Shown here: positions 1 to 11,000 of the stretch, piece after piece
Layout of the letters: the number at the start of each line of letters is the position of its first letter
Position numbering within the stretch: position 1 is the first letter of the stretch
Assembly (NCBI GenBank): GCA_964023205.1
Contig: OZ026840.1
Span: 28,896,064 to 28,960,063 of the forward strand
From: Lutraria lutraria
Taxonomy: Eukaryota > Mollusca > Bivalvia > Venerida > Mactridae
Direction: 5' to 3'
DNA: 64,000 nt
Notes under the pieces: generated by a model
The model's database searches: none
Told to the model about the DNA's origin: nothing
The model's input: the letters and a program-made list of their open reading frames with translations, nothing else
Made by a program: the position numbers and the translations under genes

Positions 1-612
1 GTTCGGCATCGATTCCCTTTTTGGGCAACGCTATCTTTTTGCTGCGAACAGCAGCAACTTCTATACTTGTCCCCTATCGGGTCACTGAATGTCAATGATA
101 CTTTCTTAAAGTCCCATAAGCTTTTTGCTATAAAAATATATGCAAAAAACGAACAATTGCTGAAATTATCCCAAGATAATAATTACCGACGAAACAAGCC
201 ATTTTTCTTCTAAAAACACTCATTTCGCTCGAAATATATAGAGCGCGTGACGTCATTTAATGCCGTGTGCATAATATGACTGCGGGAAAACACAGCTGTT
301 CTATAAATAGTTTTTTTTCAATGATATTGAAAAAAATACGATAGTGGTTTTGGAAACATTTTTTCTTGCTATAAAGTATGCACGGGAGGAAAACACACCG
401 GATTCCTCTGTTATAGAACAAACAGAAACTATTAGGACCGATAAATTTATATGCTTATGGGACTTTGACAAGAAGCTGTCACAGTGTATCCCCCGCCACA
501 GGTGCATTTTTTGTCGAAATAATACAGTCAGATTTTTATCAAAAAGAGGAAATGTAGTGAAAACCGTTTTGATAAAGTGTGGCAAAATGTGTATTGAAAT
601 GTACTAGACAAA
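1..612. other. No recognisable gene
   Basis: AT-rich DNA without a gene I can name. Two overlapping open frames of under 100 codons lie on opposite strands between 301 and 607. Neither shows a domain, a signal peptide or splice signals, so I treat them as chance. Confidence 0.6.
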
Positions 613-794
613 CAATGGGCAATAATTTCTTAAAAAGATAATTCAATCGCAGCACTTGATGATGATCATTTGTGAAAGTTTGGTGAAAATTGCATTGGAA
701 ATGTATGAGTAGTTGCACACAGAGTCATTTAAATGTGAAATTCAACAAAGGGCAATAACTCCCCCAAAATCATTCAATCGCTAAACCCTTAGAT
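613..794. repeat. Bivalve-type dispersed repeat, left part
   Basis: About one and a fifth monomers of a roughly 155-bp unit. The marks are 'gggcaataa' at 616 and 766, 'cacttgatgatgat' near 655 and 'gtgaaagtttggtgaaaatt' near 672. The second monomer is cut near 794 by the LINE relic and resumes near 2405 with the matching 'aaccctgaaaatatacgctg'. Families with these words are common in bivalve genomes; the name is unknown to me. Confidence 0.65.
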
Positions 795-802
795 CTCGCA
801 TA

Positions 803-1968
803 AATCTTTTCGCCGATGACACAAGTCTATATGTCATAGTCGAGCAACCTGATGTAGCTGCCAACATTCTTCAGTCAGATATCCAAACTACATGTGTATT
901 TCAAACTGGGCTGAGAAGTGGCTCGTCACTTTTAATCCTTCAATATCGGAGTCTCTCCTTGTATCAAGAAAACGCAATCGCCTTCCCCATCCACCCTTGC
1001 AGTTGTTTCAGCAATGCATACGTGAGGTTGCAGAGCACAAACATCTTGGTGTCGTTCTGTCCAATGATTGTAATTGGCACTCTCATCTTAAGTATGTAAC
1101 AGACAGAGCATGGAAACGAGTTGGCATCATGCGAAAACTTAAGTTTTCCATCGACCGCAAATCCCTTGAAATTATATACACCGCCTTTATAAGACCTATT
1201 CTCGAATATTCTGATGTTGTTTGGAGCAATTGTACCAAATATGAACTTGACCAACTCGATAAAATCCAGAACGAATGTGCTCGCATAGCATCGGGTCAAC
1301 TAAACTTATTTCATTGGAGGAACTTTACAGAGAAATTAGTTGGGAAACACTTTCTGAAAGAAGATACAAACAAAGACTGTCTATATTTTACAAAATGCAT
1401 AGTAACCAGACACCCGAATACCTCTCTTCTCTAATACCTTGTTCTACTAATTCGAATTGTAACTTAAGAAACTGTAGTAACATACACCTAGTACCAGCTA
1501 GAACTATGCTTTATTTTAATTCCTTCCTACCTTCAGTTGTTCGTGACTGGAATCGTATTCCGTCTAGTATCCGCTGCTCACCGACACTTAGTACATGTAA
1601 AACATATCTCGATGTAAGTAAAAAAACGAACTCCAATGTATTATTATGTAGGATCTAGAAAGCTCCAAGTGCTGCATACACGCCTCCGCACAAAGTGCAG
1701 TGCTCTTAATTACCACTTGTTTCTGAAGAACACCTGTCCCTCACCGTTGTGTCGATGTGGACAAATTGAGTCAAATTATCATTACTTCTTTGAGTGTACA
1801 TGTAGCTGTTATGGCACATGGCGTAATAATATGCTTAATAACCTCCGAAATTATAACATTAGCCTGGACCTCCTATTATTTGGTGACCCAACGCTTTCAG
1901 ATCAGGAAAATAACACCATTTTCAGTCATGTCCAGAACTTCATATCTGACACTAAAAGATTTATCTGA
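803..1968 (+). pseudogene. Reverse transcriptase C-terminal half, broken by frameshifts
   Basis: The catalytic box reads FADDTSLY at 809-832. The frame then shifts near 890 into a segment with 'NWAEKWLVTFNPS' and 'HLGVVLSNDCNWHSHLK' (892 to about 1300), typical of the palm/thumb end of jockey-superfamily reverse transcriptases. It shifts again near 1300 to 'LEELYREISWETLSERR' and 'VVRDWNRIPSSI', and again near 1640 to a C-terminal segment with a Cys/His knuckle of form C-x-CG...H-x4-C (about 1750-1795). At least three frame changes are needed to read through, so it is dead. The N-terminal half and endonuclease are absent. It is not a host gene: every part matches LINE architecture. Confidence 0.85.
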
Positions 1969-2041
1969 GCTTAGTAATATCAACTCTTGTTAGTAACCTA
2001 ATTCCGTTGACCCAGGATATTACCTATATCTTATTTATGAG

Positions 2042-2115
2042 CCCTGCCCCCCCCCCTTCTCTCTCCCTCTCTATGTCCTGTCTGTATGTCTCTCTCTCTC
2101 CCCCTCCCATTATAT
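2042..2115. repeat. Pyrimidine-rich simple sequence
   Basis: A run of C followed by CT-rich sequence, in the 3' UTR of the LINE relic. It produces open frames on both strands that are composition artefacts. Confidence 0.8.
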
Positions 2116-2402
2116 GTAGGCATATTTCTCTTTTGCACATACACATATACATTTTTGAACTCACACTCATCATATTGTTTGTTTGTATGTTTGCCTTGTT
2201 TATTCCTATGTTAATGTCTTCATCACAATAGAGCAAGCTCAATGTAAATTTACTACTATCCGCCCAAGGAGAAGAATTCTATAATACTTTGTCTTTCGTT
2301 CTAATCCTTTCCTTATATAATATATATATGTTTTGTTTTATCATGTACTTGTGAATGTTTGATGACTTCGAATAAATATGTTTAAACTAAAACTTAAACA
2401 AA

Positions 2403-2572
2403 TCACTTAACCCTGAAAATATACGCTGCAACACTTGATGATAATCCTTCTGTGAAAGTTTGGTAAAAATTGCATGGAAATTGTAAAGACGAAAGTGTGA
2501 CGGACGCCGGTACGCACGGACGGACTCCTACCATTTTAATGTCCCTACACCTTTCGGCGGGGGATAATAAAT
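2403..2572. repeat. Bivalve-type dispersed repeat, right part
   Basis: Continues the monomer interrupted at 794: 'caacacttgatgataatcc', 'gtgaaagtttggtaaaaatt', then the terminal block with repeated 'gacgga' words (2497-2525) and 'cctacacctttcggcggggg' (2546-2565). The GACGGAC-rich end is a usual terminus of such bivalve repeats. Confidence 0.65.
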
Positions 2573-3010
2573 GATTGTACAAAACAAACCGAGAATTAAC
2601 ACTTTAGAATCGATACATATATAAGTTATGTCCCTTGTATTGATGGCATGGATTTTTTGCGCCATCATTATTACGGAATAAATTGCAAAAATTGAGGTTT
2701 TTTTTATTAAAAGTGGTCAGACTTTATGCCACCAAAACAAAAACTGCATAATTAGAAGGAATCGAAGACAAAAATAAACGTAAGCAAATTTCTCCATTGT
2801 TTGAACAGACATGACTGTATGAATAGCACTGACGGTGTGGTCAGTGGACAAACCGGTTCGGTCACATAGCATTTAAGTCAAAATACATGAGTGTTTTCCT
2901 CTCTTTGTTGGTATTTTCGCTAATATCAACTGAAGTATTAAAACGACCCGTCGTGAATCGTGAAAGTGAAAAGGTCCACCCTAGATTCATTTTAACAAAT
3001 CCCATATCAT
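2573..3010. other. No recognisable gene
   Basis: AT-rich spacer. I see no domain-bearing frame, RNA gene or repeat boundary. It may be the decayed upstream part of the unit that ends with the acidic-tail ORF at 3011-3265. Confidence 0.5.
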
Positions 3011-3265
3011 TTGCTTGATATTGTAAAAAAAATATGTTTCACTATTGATTTGTTAGCACGGAGGGGTTACAAGCAGTTTCAGCCACAGACTGGTTCCCGT
3101 GTACTGAACATGTACGAGCTATTGAACAAAGATATTGCTGTTGACGAGCTTCCTGAACCTATCATCATTGAGCTCGACTTGGAGTCAGACTCCCTATCTG
3201 ACTCAGAGACAGATACAGCTGGAGGGTCATCGAGAGACACAGATAGTGAAGCAGAAGATCTGTGA
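3011..3265 (+). pseudogene. ORF end with acidic Ser/Asp/Glu tail, unknown function
   Basis: An 84-residue open frame. The first ~55 residues have no domain I recognise; the last ~30 are very acidic (LESDSLSDSETDT, then DTDSEAEDL before the stop). The same C-terminus occurs on the minus strand at 20594-20695 as 'DSDSLSDFL...TDTASEVDL', followed as here by the same 'aaatgaactgtattgtgcaa' sequence, an A-rich stretch and a tRNA-like block. A protein tail that recurs with the same non-coding neighbours belongs to a mobile element rather than a host gene. The frame lacks a good start and upstream domains, so it is probably a truncated copy. What the protein did is unknown; the acidic tail alone does not reveal it. 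Confidence 0.5.
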
Positions 3266-3482
3266 AATGAACTGTATTGTGCAATGTGAAATTACATTGT
3301 ATTTATTTAGACAAAGCAAAAAAGATAAAAAAGAAAAAAATCAACGAAAAAACAACAGAAACAATAAAAATAAAATGTACAGTGATATAAAACATGTTTA
3401 TAATTATGTACATTAAGTTTAACAATTATGTTTAAACATACATGTACTTTTCAAAAATATATAATATGTCCGAAAAATAGTA
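3266..3482. other. A-rich 3' flank of the acidic-tail ORF
   Basis: A-rich sequence with several AATAAA-like words (3363-3380), probably the 3' UTR of the repeated unit. The equivalent A/T-rich stretch follows the copy near 20.5 kb. Confidence 0.45.
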
Positions 3483-3673
3483 TGGTACAATCATGAATTG
3501 AACTCATGCCTGTTGGCCCATGGGTAATATGTACGTTCTAGCCTAGATCTACGCTAGCGACACTTACTAAGACATTGTGCTAAATTATATTCAATAACAT
3601 ATGGTCCGAATATCCGGCAAATCCAGTTGAATCAGTGTATTCTTCCGTCACGGCTCAAAACTCATGGTCGAGC
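3483..3673 (-). repeat. tRNA-like dispersed unit, copy 1
   Basis: Read on the minus strand, the unit starts with 'gctcgaccatgagttttgag' (from about 3673), runs through a variable spacer and ends with a tRNA-like block at 3483-3562. That block has 'gagttcaattcat' where the polymerase III B box would lie; its A box is decayed. Two other copies lie at 20284-20490 (+) and 20821-21029 (-). I see it as a tRNA-derived repeat, not a working tRNA gene. Confidence 0.6.
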
Positions 3674-4065
3674 TAAACTGTCGTTCCCTTATGAACAACA
3701 CCTCCGATAGCTATAAACTGCGGCTTTTGTTACTCCGCCAGTGAATGTTACATTAGCATTAACTTCAACGGGGTGCTATTATAGTACTCACTACCAACAA
3801 ACACATTTCACCCATTTCCGAAGGAATAACACAAAATAACAAATTAAATATGTTTTGGTAGAAGCCTTTTGGGTAACAACAGACTTCTTCTTTTATTTAT
3901 TTAATCGTCTTCAATCATAATTATATATATACAAATCATGTCAATATACATGTACATAAACAAATCAAGTATCATAAATTTTGCAAAATATACTTATTAT
4001 ACAATACTTATTAACTCTATATTTTAAACTGATAATTAATATGTCATTCAAAAATCAAATATTAA
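3674..4065. other. No recognisable gene
   Basis: AT-rich spacer, particularly TA-rich from 3890 to 4060. Nothing recognisable. Confidence 0.5.
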
Positions 4066-4190
4066 AGTATTGAGTCCTCAACTGCAAGCAACAGTGGCTA
4101 CCTAACCACAGGAAACCTTATAAGGGACATATTGAGGTAAGGGCTCCAGGCTAAACAGTATAGTGGCCATTAACACTTGGACTCAATACT
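4066..4190. repeat. 125-bp inverted repeat with 12-bp perfect arms
   Basis: AGTATTGAGTCC at 4066-4077 and its exact reverse complement at 4179-4190. The 101 bp between are richer in GC than the surroundings. It may be a small MITE; no target duplication is clear. Confidence 0.6.
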
Positions 4191-4589
4191 TCGGCAAAAA
4201 AGGAACTTTCGTCTTTGTTGTGAGCACCCATATTAATTGTCATCAAGGTAAGACTTTCCATAATTATGAAGAATACAGGCCTTTGTGTAGATGACTTTTA
4301 CTTTCATTATAAACATTCCAAAATTTTTCATTTTTAATCACGAAGTACATAAAAGAAATGTAGCACAGTATAATGAGTATTTTCTTTCAATGATATTGCA
4401 AAAAGTAAGAATACTTTACGAGATCTTGCTAAAGAGGCGTTATGTATATTGTTTCAGAACAAATAGAATATATTTTTCATATTTTACTATCATTTTCATC
4501 AATTTTTCTTTATTACTGAATTCAAAAAGCTAATGGGCATTTACACGTAAAAATAAACGATTGTTTATAAAATGTGAAGGAAACACATA
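4191..4589. other. No recognisable gene
   Basis: AT-rich. One 80-codon frame (4291-4533) has no domain and a composition like its surroundings. Confidence 0.5.
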
Positions 4590-6118
4590 TCACAGTTAGA
4601 AAAATCTAATTCTGAGTTTTTCTGGAAAAATGTGAAAACGCAATATCAACGAACACCGAATGATCCCGGTAACATAACAATAGAGGATATGTTCTCGCAT
4701 TTTAATGATTTATATGAAACAGTTCCAAACAACACCCAAAATAATACGGATCATTTAACACAGGGTGACCTGATCTACGATCATGACCTAGATGCAGAAT
4801 TTACATTACAAGAAGTCAAAAGTGCTGTTTTATCACAAAATGATTCAAAATATCCTGGTACTGGTCATTTAGTTGCTGAAATATCTAAGAACTCATTTGA
4901 TATAATCTCAGCATATTTATATAGTTGCTAGAATAATAGTTGCACAATGGTGTGTTTCCGGAATGTTGGGAAAATGATATAATTGTGCCAATATTTAAAG
5001 GGGGGACACATGAAGCGAAACATTTTCGAGGGATAACTCTCAATAAGAGAAAATATATTCAAAACTTTTAGTTGATAGACTTATTAAATGGGCAGATAAA
5101 CATGTCAAAATTATTGATAATCAATATGGCTTCCAATAAAAATAAATCAACTATCGACTGTATTTTTGTACTACACGCAATCATCACAAAAACTTTATCT
5201 AGTAAAGCAAAACTACTTGCAGCATTTTTAGACTTGGAGAAAATATTTGACCGAATTGACCGAGTGTTATTATAAAGAAAATTGTTGACTTAAAATATAA
5301 GCTCGAAATTTCTCAATGCACTTTATGTGCAATGGTGTTAAAAAGCGTCTGTTCGTTATAAATCCTTGAAATCTGACCTAACCTCTTCTTAAATTGGAGT
5401 GAAACAGGGCGATCCGGCTAGTAGTATAGTGTGCCTCTTTTCTCGTAATGAAATATTAAATATCATAAATACTAATATTAATGGTATGATAAATATTGAT
5501 GATGTATAGCTATTTTTGTTACTATTTGCTGATGATGCTGTTGTCTTTGCACAGGGTCCAGCATCACTGCAATCTATTCTTAATGATATTGAACATTACT
5601 GTAATGAATGGAAGTTAAAACTAAACGTAGTTAAACGAAAGTGATGCTCTCTGAAAAGGGTTCATCTACATCTTATGACAATACACTCAAAGTTCTGTAG
5701 ACGAATATTATGTGTAAAACAGTCAACAAACTTAAATGCTCTTCATGGCGAACTGGGCCGTATACCAATGTCTATTCATAGAAACTAATATTGATCAAGT
5801 ACTGGTTAAAACCATTAAAGCTAAGGCACCATACTATACTTTTTAAAATATACAATATGTTAAAGAATGATGTTGATGATGATTCAAGTAACAATTGGGA
5901 CGATTGGGCATGTAACATTAAGACTATATTGAATCAAATAGGATTAAACGTATACATTTGGGAAAACCAGTTTAATATAATGACTGTGAATTACAATACC
6001 ATTAAACAGAGAATATTAGATATCTATCATCAAAGCTGGTACTCTTCCATCAACAACTCTACTCGTCTGAATACATATAGTCTTTTAAAACATTCGTTCA
6101 ATTTTGAAATATACTTTG
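4590..6118 (+). pseudogene. Decayed LINE reverse transcriptase, copy A
   Basis: Several in-phase pieces of a reverse transcriptase, separated by stops and frameshifts. In order: the linker before the RT domain (FFWKNVKTQYQ, about 4610-4930), a palm segment with AAFLDLEKIFDRIDRVLL where intact elements have A-F-D (5218-5272), a box close to GVKQGDP (5398-5418), the catalytic box LFADDAVVFAQ (5524-5556), and the C-terminal region 5791-6118. The C-terminus resumes after a solo LTR. Same broad LINE type as the minus-strand relic at 58.7-60.7 kb. From about 5628 on, the sequence is shared with 41055-41640, so this relic predates the segmental duplication. No function remains. Confidence 0.8.
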
Positions 6119-6122
6119 ATAT

Positions 6123-7185
6123 TGTAACGGGCCAACCGCACCCCAGCGGCGAACTTCCGTCCCTCAGACGTGCGGATTATTAAAGTCAACAGATACAGAT
6201 TATTACAATGTATAATATGTTACACCTTCGTTAGTACTTGATAGCTACCGAAGAGCGACGGACGGAGGCAGATATCACACGCAATCCAAGATTTAAGTTC
6301 CAACTAAATATATTTATCTAACACAATTCATGAAACAATTCAAGAGTACATGTATGCACAATACAAATATAGTAAAATAATAAACAATATTTACATTATA
6401 CTGTATATATGGATCCTTCGAGAAGTTTCCTAAGTAAACGTTCTTACACGGTGACAAGTTTTCCAAAAGCCCGTATTAAAGAAGATTATGAGTTCCGTTA
6501 ACCTCGAGATCCGTTTCCAAAAAGCCGTTGATTTAAAATGTGCCCGCGCTATATACTATAAACAAGGTGAAATAATCTAAAAAAGAATGGGGTGATATTG
6601 CTAATCCAATAAAATAACAATATCGAAACACCGTATGGTTCAGAACCAATGAATATTTAGGCGGAACATTCCGTCTGATGAGCAAACAGGCTTCCTACGC
6701 CGTCCAAAAAAAACAGTTCTAAGACGGTACATGAAAATATTAACATTCAACATAAAAAGTCAGAAAAGCATCATTTATCAATTAAAATATTACCATACAG
6801 TACTTTGATAAATATTTTAATTATGATCTCACACAAGGTCACAATACGTAACGAACTTAAACATTGGCGCGTGCAGAAATGACATCATAACATTGAGACG
6901 GAATTAGCGGAATGCAGTTTTTCACTTAAATACACGAACAATAATGAGGTACAAGCAAGTTTCAGTTAATAATGAGTTGAATGAACTTAATTATGACTAA
7001 AATATGCATCAAAACATGAAACAATAGCGACGAACACAAATGTCACATATTTCCGCGACTCAAAATGAAACGATGACTTACGGACTTACGATTTTCGTAC
7101 CTGCATTATGAATCATTGCACGAATTATAATTACTGGATAAATCTGACATAAGGTCAATAAGAAACTGAGGTGCCTCATGTTACA
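6123..7185. mobile_element. Solo LTR, private to unit A
   Basis: Starts TGTAAC and ends GTTACA, the short inverted ends usual for LTRs. It is flanked by ATAT at 6119-6122 and 7186-7189. Unit B is uninterrupted at the matching place ('cttgacataattatag', about 41433-41448), so this is a clean 1063-bp insertion. It holds no long frame, and no second LTR or internal domain exists nearby, so it is a solo LTR left after recombination. Family unknown; 34876-35100 begins in a related way. Confidence 0.7.
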
Positions 7186-7396
7186 ATATAATTATAGAAT
7201 TGCACTTTCTTGACTTCATACATCATCTCGTGATTTATACATTGAGGGTAGACATAATAATACACCTAGAAATGAAAGAATATGTAGATTTTGTAACTCT
7301 GGTTAATAGAGAACCAATTTTCATTTTTTTGTTTATTTGTACTTAATTTTCGGAAACATGTTTTCAAGCAATAAAATATTTGTATTTGTAATGTAT
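7186..7396 (+). pseudogene. LINE relic copy A, C-terminal remainder
   Basis: Continues the LINE frame broken at 6118. Pieces such as RNERICRFC can be read (around 7270-7300), the Cys/His-rich end of this LINE type, with intervening stops. It matches 41436-41640. It ends just beyond the 3' end of Ig gene A, which is convergent. Confidence 0.6.
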
Positions 7397-7990
7397 AGTC
7401 AGTACCCTGATTACCGGTGTTATCCAAATAACGGTGTATCGTATAATATCCGTAATATACACTCATCATGCATAAATACTATTGTCAACAGAGTTAAAAC
7501 ATCATTTTCAGGATAAGTATGCATTAAAATTAGTTCGAATTAAAAGTACATGAAATATAAATGATTCAATAAAAATACATAGCTTCTCTCTGAAAAACTA
7601 ATTTTTTTTCACTGCCGTCTGCATTTTTGAATGCAGGTGCTCGTTTTTATGCCACTTCCGTTATAAAATAGTTCTTTGTTGAAATTACTGTTTGTAGTTT
7701 AACCCAGCATAATAATATCACTGCTACATTATGACGCCATTAGACCTTCAAAGGTTTCTACTTGTACATTGTTATTAAGATCATTCGAGGAAAGAAATAT
7801 GGCGGCCGACCACATTGTATTTATTGATTGTGGGCACTACATTAGTACAGATTTGGAACATTTGACTGTTGGCATTTGCAAAAGAGATATGTACAAATAA
7901 AATACAATATTTGGTTCACGTCAGTGAGTTTTTTTCTTTGTTCTATATCTGTTCTAAATTTAGCTACACCGTTATCTGGTACCACCTGTA
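7397..7990. mobile_element. 0.6-kb TIR insertion, private to unit A
   Basis: Present in unit A only. Unit B reads 'aatgtatttgtttatttat' without a break, whereas unit A carries 594 bp between TAT at 7394-7396 and TAT at 7991-7993. The ends are imperfect inverted repeats ('cagtaccctgattaccggtg' against 'caggtggtaccagataacgg' read from the other end). Non-coding. It lies 6 bp beyond the polyadenylation signal of gene A. Confidence 0.55.
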
Positions 7991-7996
7991 TATTTG

Positions 7997-8002
7997 TTTA
8001 TT
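7997..8002 (-). terminator. Polyadenylation signal of Ig gene A
   Basis: AATAAA on the minus strand, six bases after the TAG stop at 8009-8011. Identically placed in gene B. The usual cleavage zone downstream falls across the junction with the private TIR insertion. Confidence 0.55.
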
Positions 8003-8008
8003 TATATA

Positions 8009-8094
8009 CTATGTAAACAACGCTGTCACCAATAGGTACACTGCCGTTGCAACAAATGGCATCGTCGTCACGTGTGTGCGTTCCATACCAGAAC
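8009..8094 (-). CDS. Gene A exon 5: C-terminal hydrophobic tail
   Basis: Acceptor 'tttgatttaaaag' then 86 nt. Two bases complete an Arg codon with the C left by the Ig3 exon. It continues SGMERTHVTT, then a 17-residue hydrophobic segment and TAG at 8011-8009. The copy in gene B differs by one residue (Thr to Met). Small residues before the hydrophobic stretch could serve as a GPI attachment site. Confidence 0.75.
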
Positions 8095-11000
8095 CTTTTA
8101 AATCAAAATAAATATACAGTTTATTTATATATATATAACAAATGTGATTGGTGAAACAAAATTTGTTATTCAAAACAACAAACTGCCGAATATTTTGAAA
8201 CACGTAATCCTATAACAGAACTGAAGAATTAATTAATGTGGAAAGATTGTTCAGGCCATGTAAATGATATAACAGAACACAGAACTGGGTCCGACTTTAT
8301 GAAAAAAAATACTACAAAAAACAGTGTAAGAACTATACCTATATGCGTTGACTGTGTATTCTCTAACTGACCTAAAATGTTGAAAAATATAGTTCATGAA
8401 AATATTACAGGTCACTTTATGGAAATTATGCTTAATGTCCACACTACACAATATATAATTATAAAAAACATTGTATATTCAGAAATGTTTACTGGTTATA
8501 TAACAATTAGCACCACGGAAAAGTATACGTTCCTTTTAATGTAATATATCATAAAAAGCTATATATACTGTACTATGTCTCTTTATATGAGAAAGTATGC
8601 AGTTGTTAACGGACTCTGACTGACGAAAAGGGACGTAAAACTCTAATAAACAAACAAATATATAGACTGTCTGGTTTCGCTAGCATTTTGGTATTAAACC
8701 ATATACTTACGTTCACGAACCTCCAGGTTTATGTAATGAGTACCAACACGAAACATAAAACATTTATACCGCCCAGCATCAGTCGTCTTCAAATTCTGCA
8801 CAACCAAATCTCTGTCATTTTTGTCACGTGAAAGTCTTCCTTCCTTCACAAGTGTTGTATAGGGGTTCATTTCGGTACTTCCAGCGTGCATTAGAGGAAC
8901 CTCAGAAAATTCTGGACTGTACCAATATGGAGACGTTAGCGGTAATTTGCATTCGAGTAATACTTCATCTCCAGCATACACCGTCAATGAAGCGGAACTA
9001 TTTACTGAACAATAAAATACATTATTATATGATCTATAAATAAACACATTTTGATTGGCTTAAAGCCTGATCCATCATCTAACATAAATGTCATATACAA
9101 CGGTGAAACTTGATATTTAATGGATATTTCGGAATTTCCAATTCTAAAAAAAGAACCAGGTAAATATTCATCCCACAAAATATAGACGCATTACGTATTT
9201 TGTTCTATCGTCCCTCCGTGTCGAGGGATGGAAATAACCCGGGCAGTCTTTGTCCCCACCCCATTTTCCTGACCCCCGGGCATTTCCCCCGACCCCTGAG
9301 CAGTTTTTGTCCAATTTTTCTTACAAATCCCCGGGCATTTCCCCCCAACCCCCTGGCAATTTTTGTCCTGGTCCTTCGAACAAATTTTATCCAGACCCCC
9401 GGGCATTTTCTTTCGACCCCGCGCATTTTTTGTCCCAACCCCTGGAAAATTTCTGAATTTCCACTAAAAATACAACCATGTCAATATTCATCTACCAGAA
9501 TTATAAGTCGTTATTTGTGATATATTCATATTTCTTCATAATTGATATGATACACATTTCTGTTTATCAAGTAATGCATTAAATTTCGAAATGAATCAGA
9601 ATATTTTCCTCAATGGTTTCAAATCAACTTTTCATATAATAAAACAGTTGTTGACTAGAGAGCCATTAAATATAATGTTATATCCACCGGCAGAATACCA
9701 TATTGACATTCTGCCGGTGAATATCACATCATATTTAATGGCTCTCTAGTCAATGACTGTACAAGACTAATTTTGATGCAAAGCATCAAAGACGGCGCAC
9801 ATGTTGTTTCAAGTACAAGGTATTTTACGTAAGAATAAATAATAAATTTTGAGAATGTGGATGTCTAGTGTGAACAAGCTTTTACTTTGATTTGGCCTTC
9901 TAGCCTTATCTGACCCATTATAAAATCTGACCTAGATTTTATTGATGAGCATCATGACAAATTTTCTACAAAATTTTGTCATATTTGTAACTAGATTACC
10001 CAAGTATGACGAAAGTTGTTTCAAACATATGCATCATGTTACTATGTGACAAATGAGCAAAAACAAAACCTCTCATGAAAGAGATGTTTCTAAAATGCCA
10101 GCCAAGTAGTCATTCATGTTAAAGGTCTCAATCAATACAGGTCATACACAGATGATAACCAATTTTCATGTAAAGTTTGAAGATCTTATGCCCCACTGGC
10201 ACAAGTTACTTATTGTAAGGAGACTGTTTTGTTGTCTGAAGGAAAACCATTTGTTCAACCTACCCAACAACAACTGACTTGTACAAAGCAATATATTCCC
10301 AAATGTTCGAACTGGGCATATATAAGAAAAAAAAGAAAAGTATGTATAACAAGTTAAAATAAATTTATTATCAAAAATGCATCCTTATGCAACAACAAAT
10401 GTTAAAGAGATTAGTTAAACTGATACAAAAATAGTTACTAATTGCACTTTGTGGAGGTATAACAGCACATTCACGAAAGTTGAAAGTTTTAAGAAGAAAT
10501 GTGCATTAAATAAGATTTAAAAAGGAAACATGTACATGAAACAGTACAGTCACAACAATACTATAAATTCATATTAAACACAGTTGAGCAAATGTGCACT
10601 TAAGCTTGAGCAAATAGCATACCTGAATGTTGCTTTTATGATAGTGAAAATGCAAACTTATACATCACAATACTTAATATAATGTTTTATTTTACAATAT
10701 TGATTGCTATGAATATTTTTTAATACATTGAAATAGAAACATATTAGAATTTGCAAAAATTATGTTATATCTAATTTGTATCATTAATTCAGCATTCCTT
10801 CGACACTTACAACTGGCACAAGTAAAATACTAAAAATTAGTTTTGACAATTAAAACAAAACATTATTATGAAGTATGTGTAATGAAAACATAGTGTTAAT
10901 AATAATAATAATAATGTTCTTAGATTGGTTATCACAAAGTACATAGCAAGCTAAAATGGGGGATTTAAGATGGCCCTATATCACTGTCATGAGTATTTAC

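Larger units (their letters stand above)
795..2402 (+). mobile_element. 5'-truncated jockey-type LINE relic inside a dispersed repeat
   Basis: A non-LTR retrotransposon fragment that keeps only the second half of its reverse transcriptase, the C-terminal region and a 3' UTR. The 3' UTR holds a pyrimidine-rich stretch (2042-2115) and ends with AATAAA near 2371 and an A-rich tail. It sits inside a ~155-bp dispersed repeat: the left junction reads 'ctaaaccctt' and the right junction 'cttaaccctg', which suggests an 8-9 bp target-site duplication with one change. 5' truncation is normal for LINE insertions. Confidence 0.7.

Noticed and set aside
301..607. Overlapping open frames of 87-94 codons on both strands
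   Set aside because: No domain, no splice or start context, and low-complexity composition; the opposite-strand overlap suggests chance.
8009..8203. 64-codon minus frame read as one small protein
   Set aside because: Only its last 27 codons are conserved and phase-compatible with the Ig3 exon; the upstream part is intron.
9191..9520. Four overlapping frames with Pro/Gly-rich products
   Set aside because: They translate a C-rich minisatellite on both strands; the repeat explains them fully.
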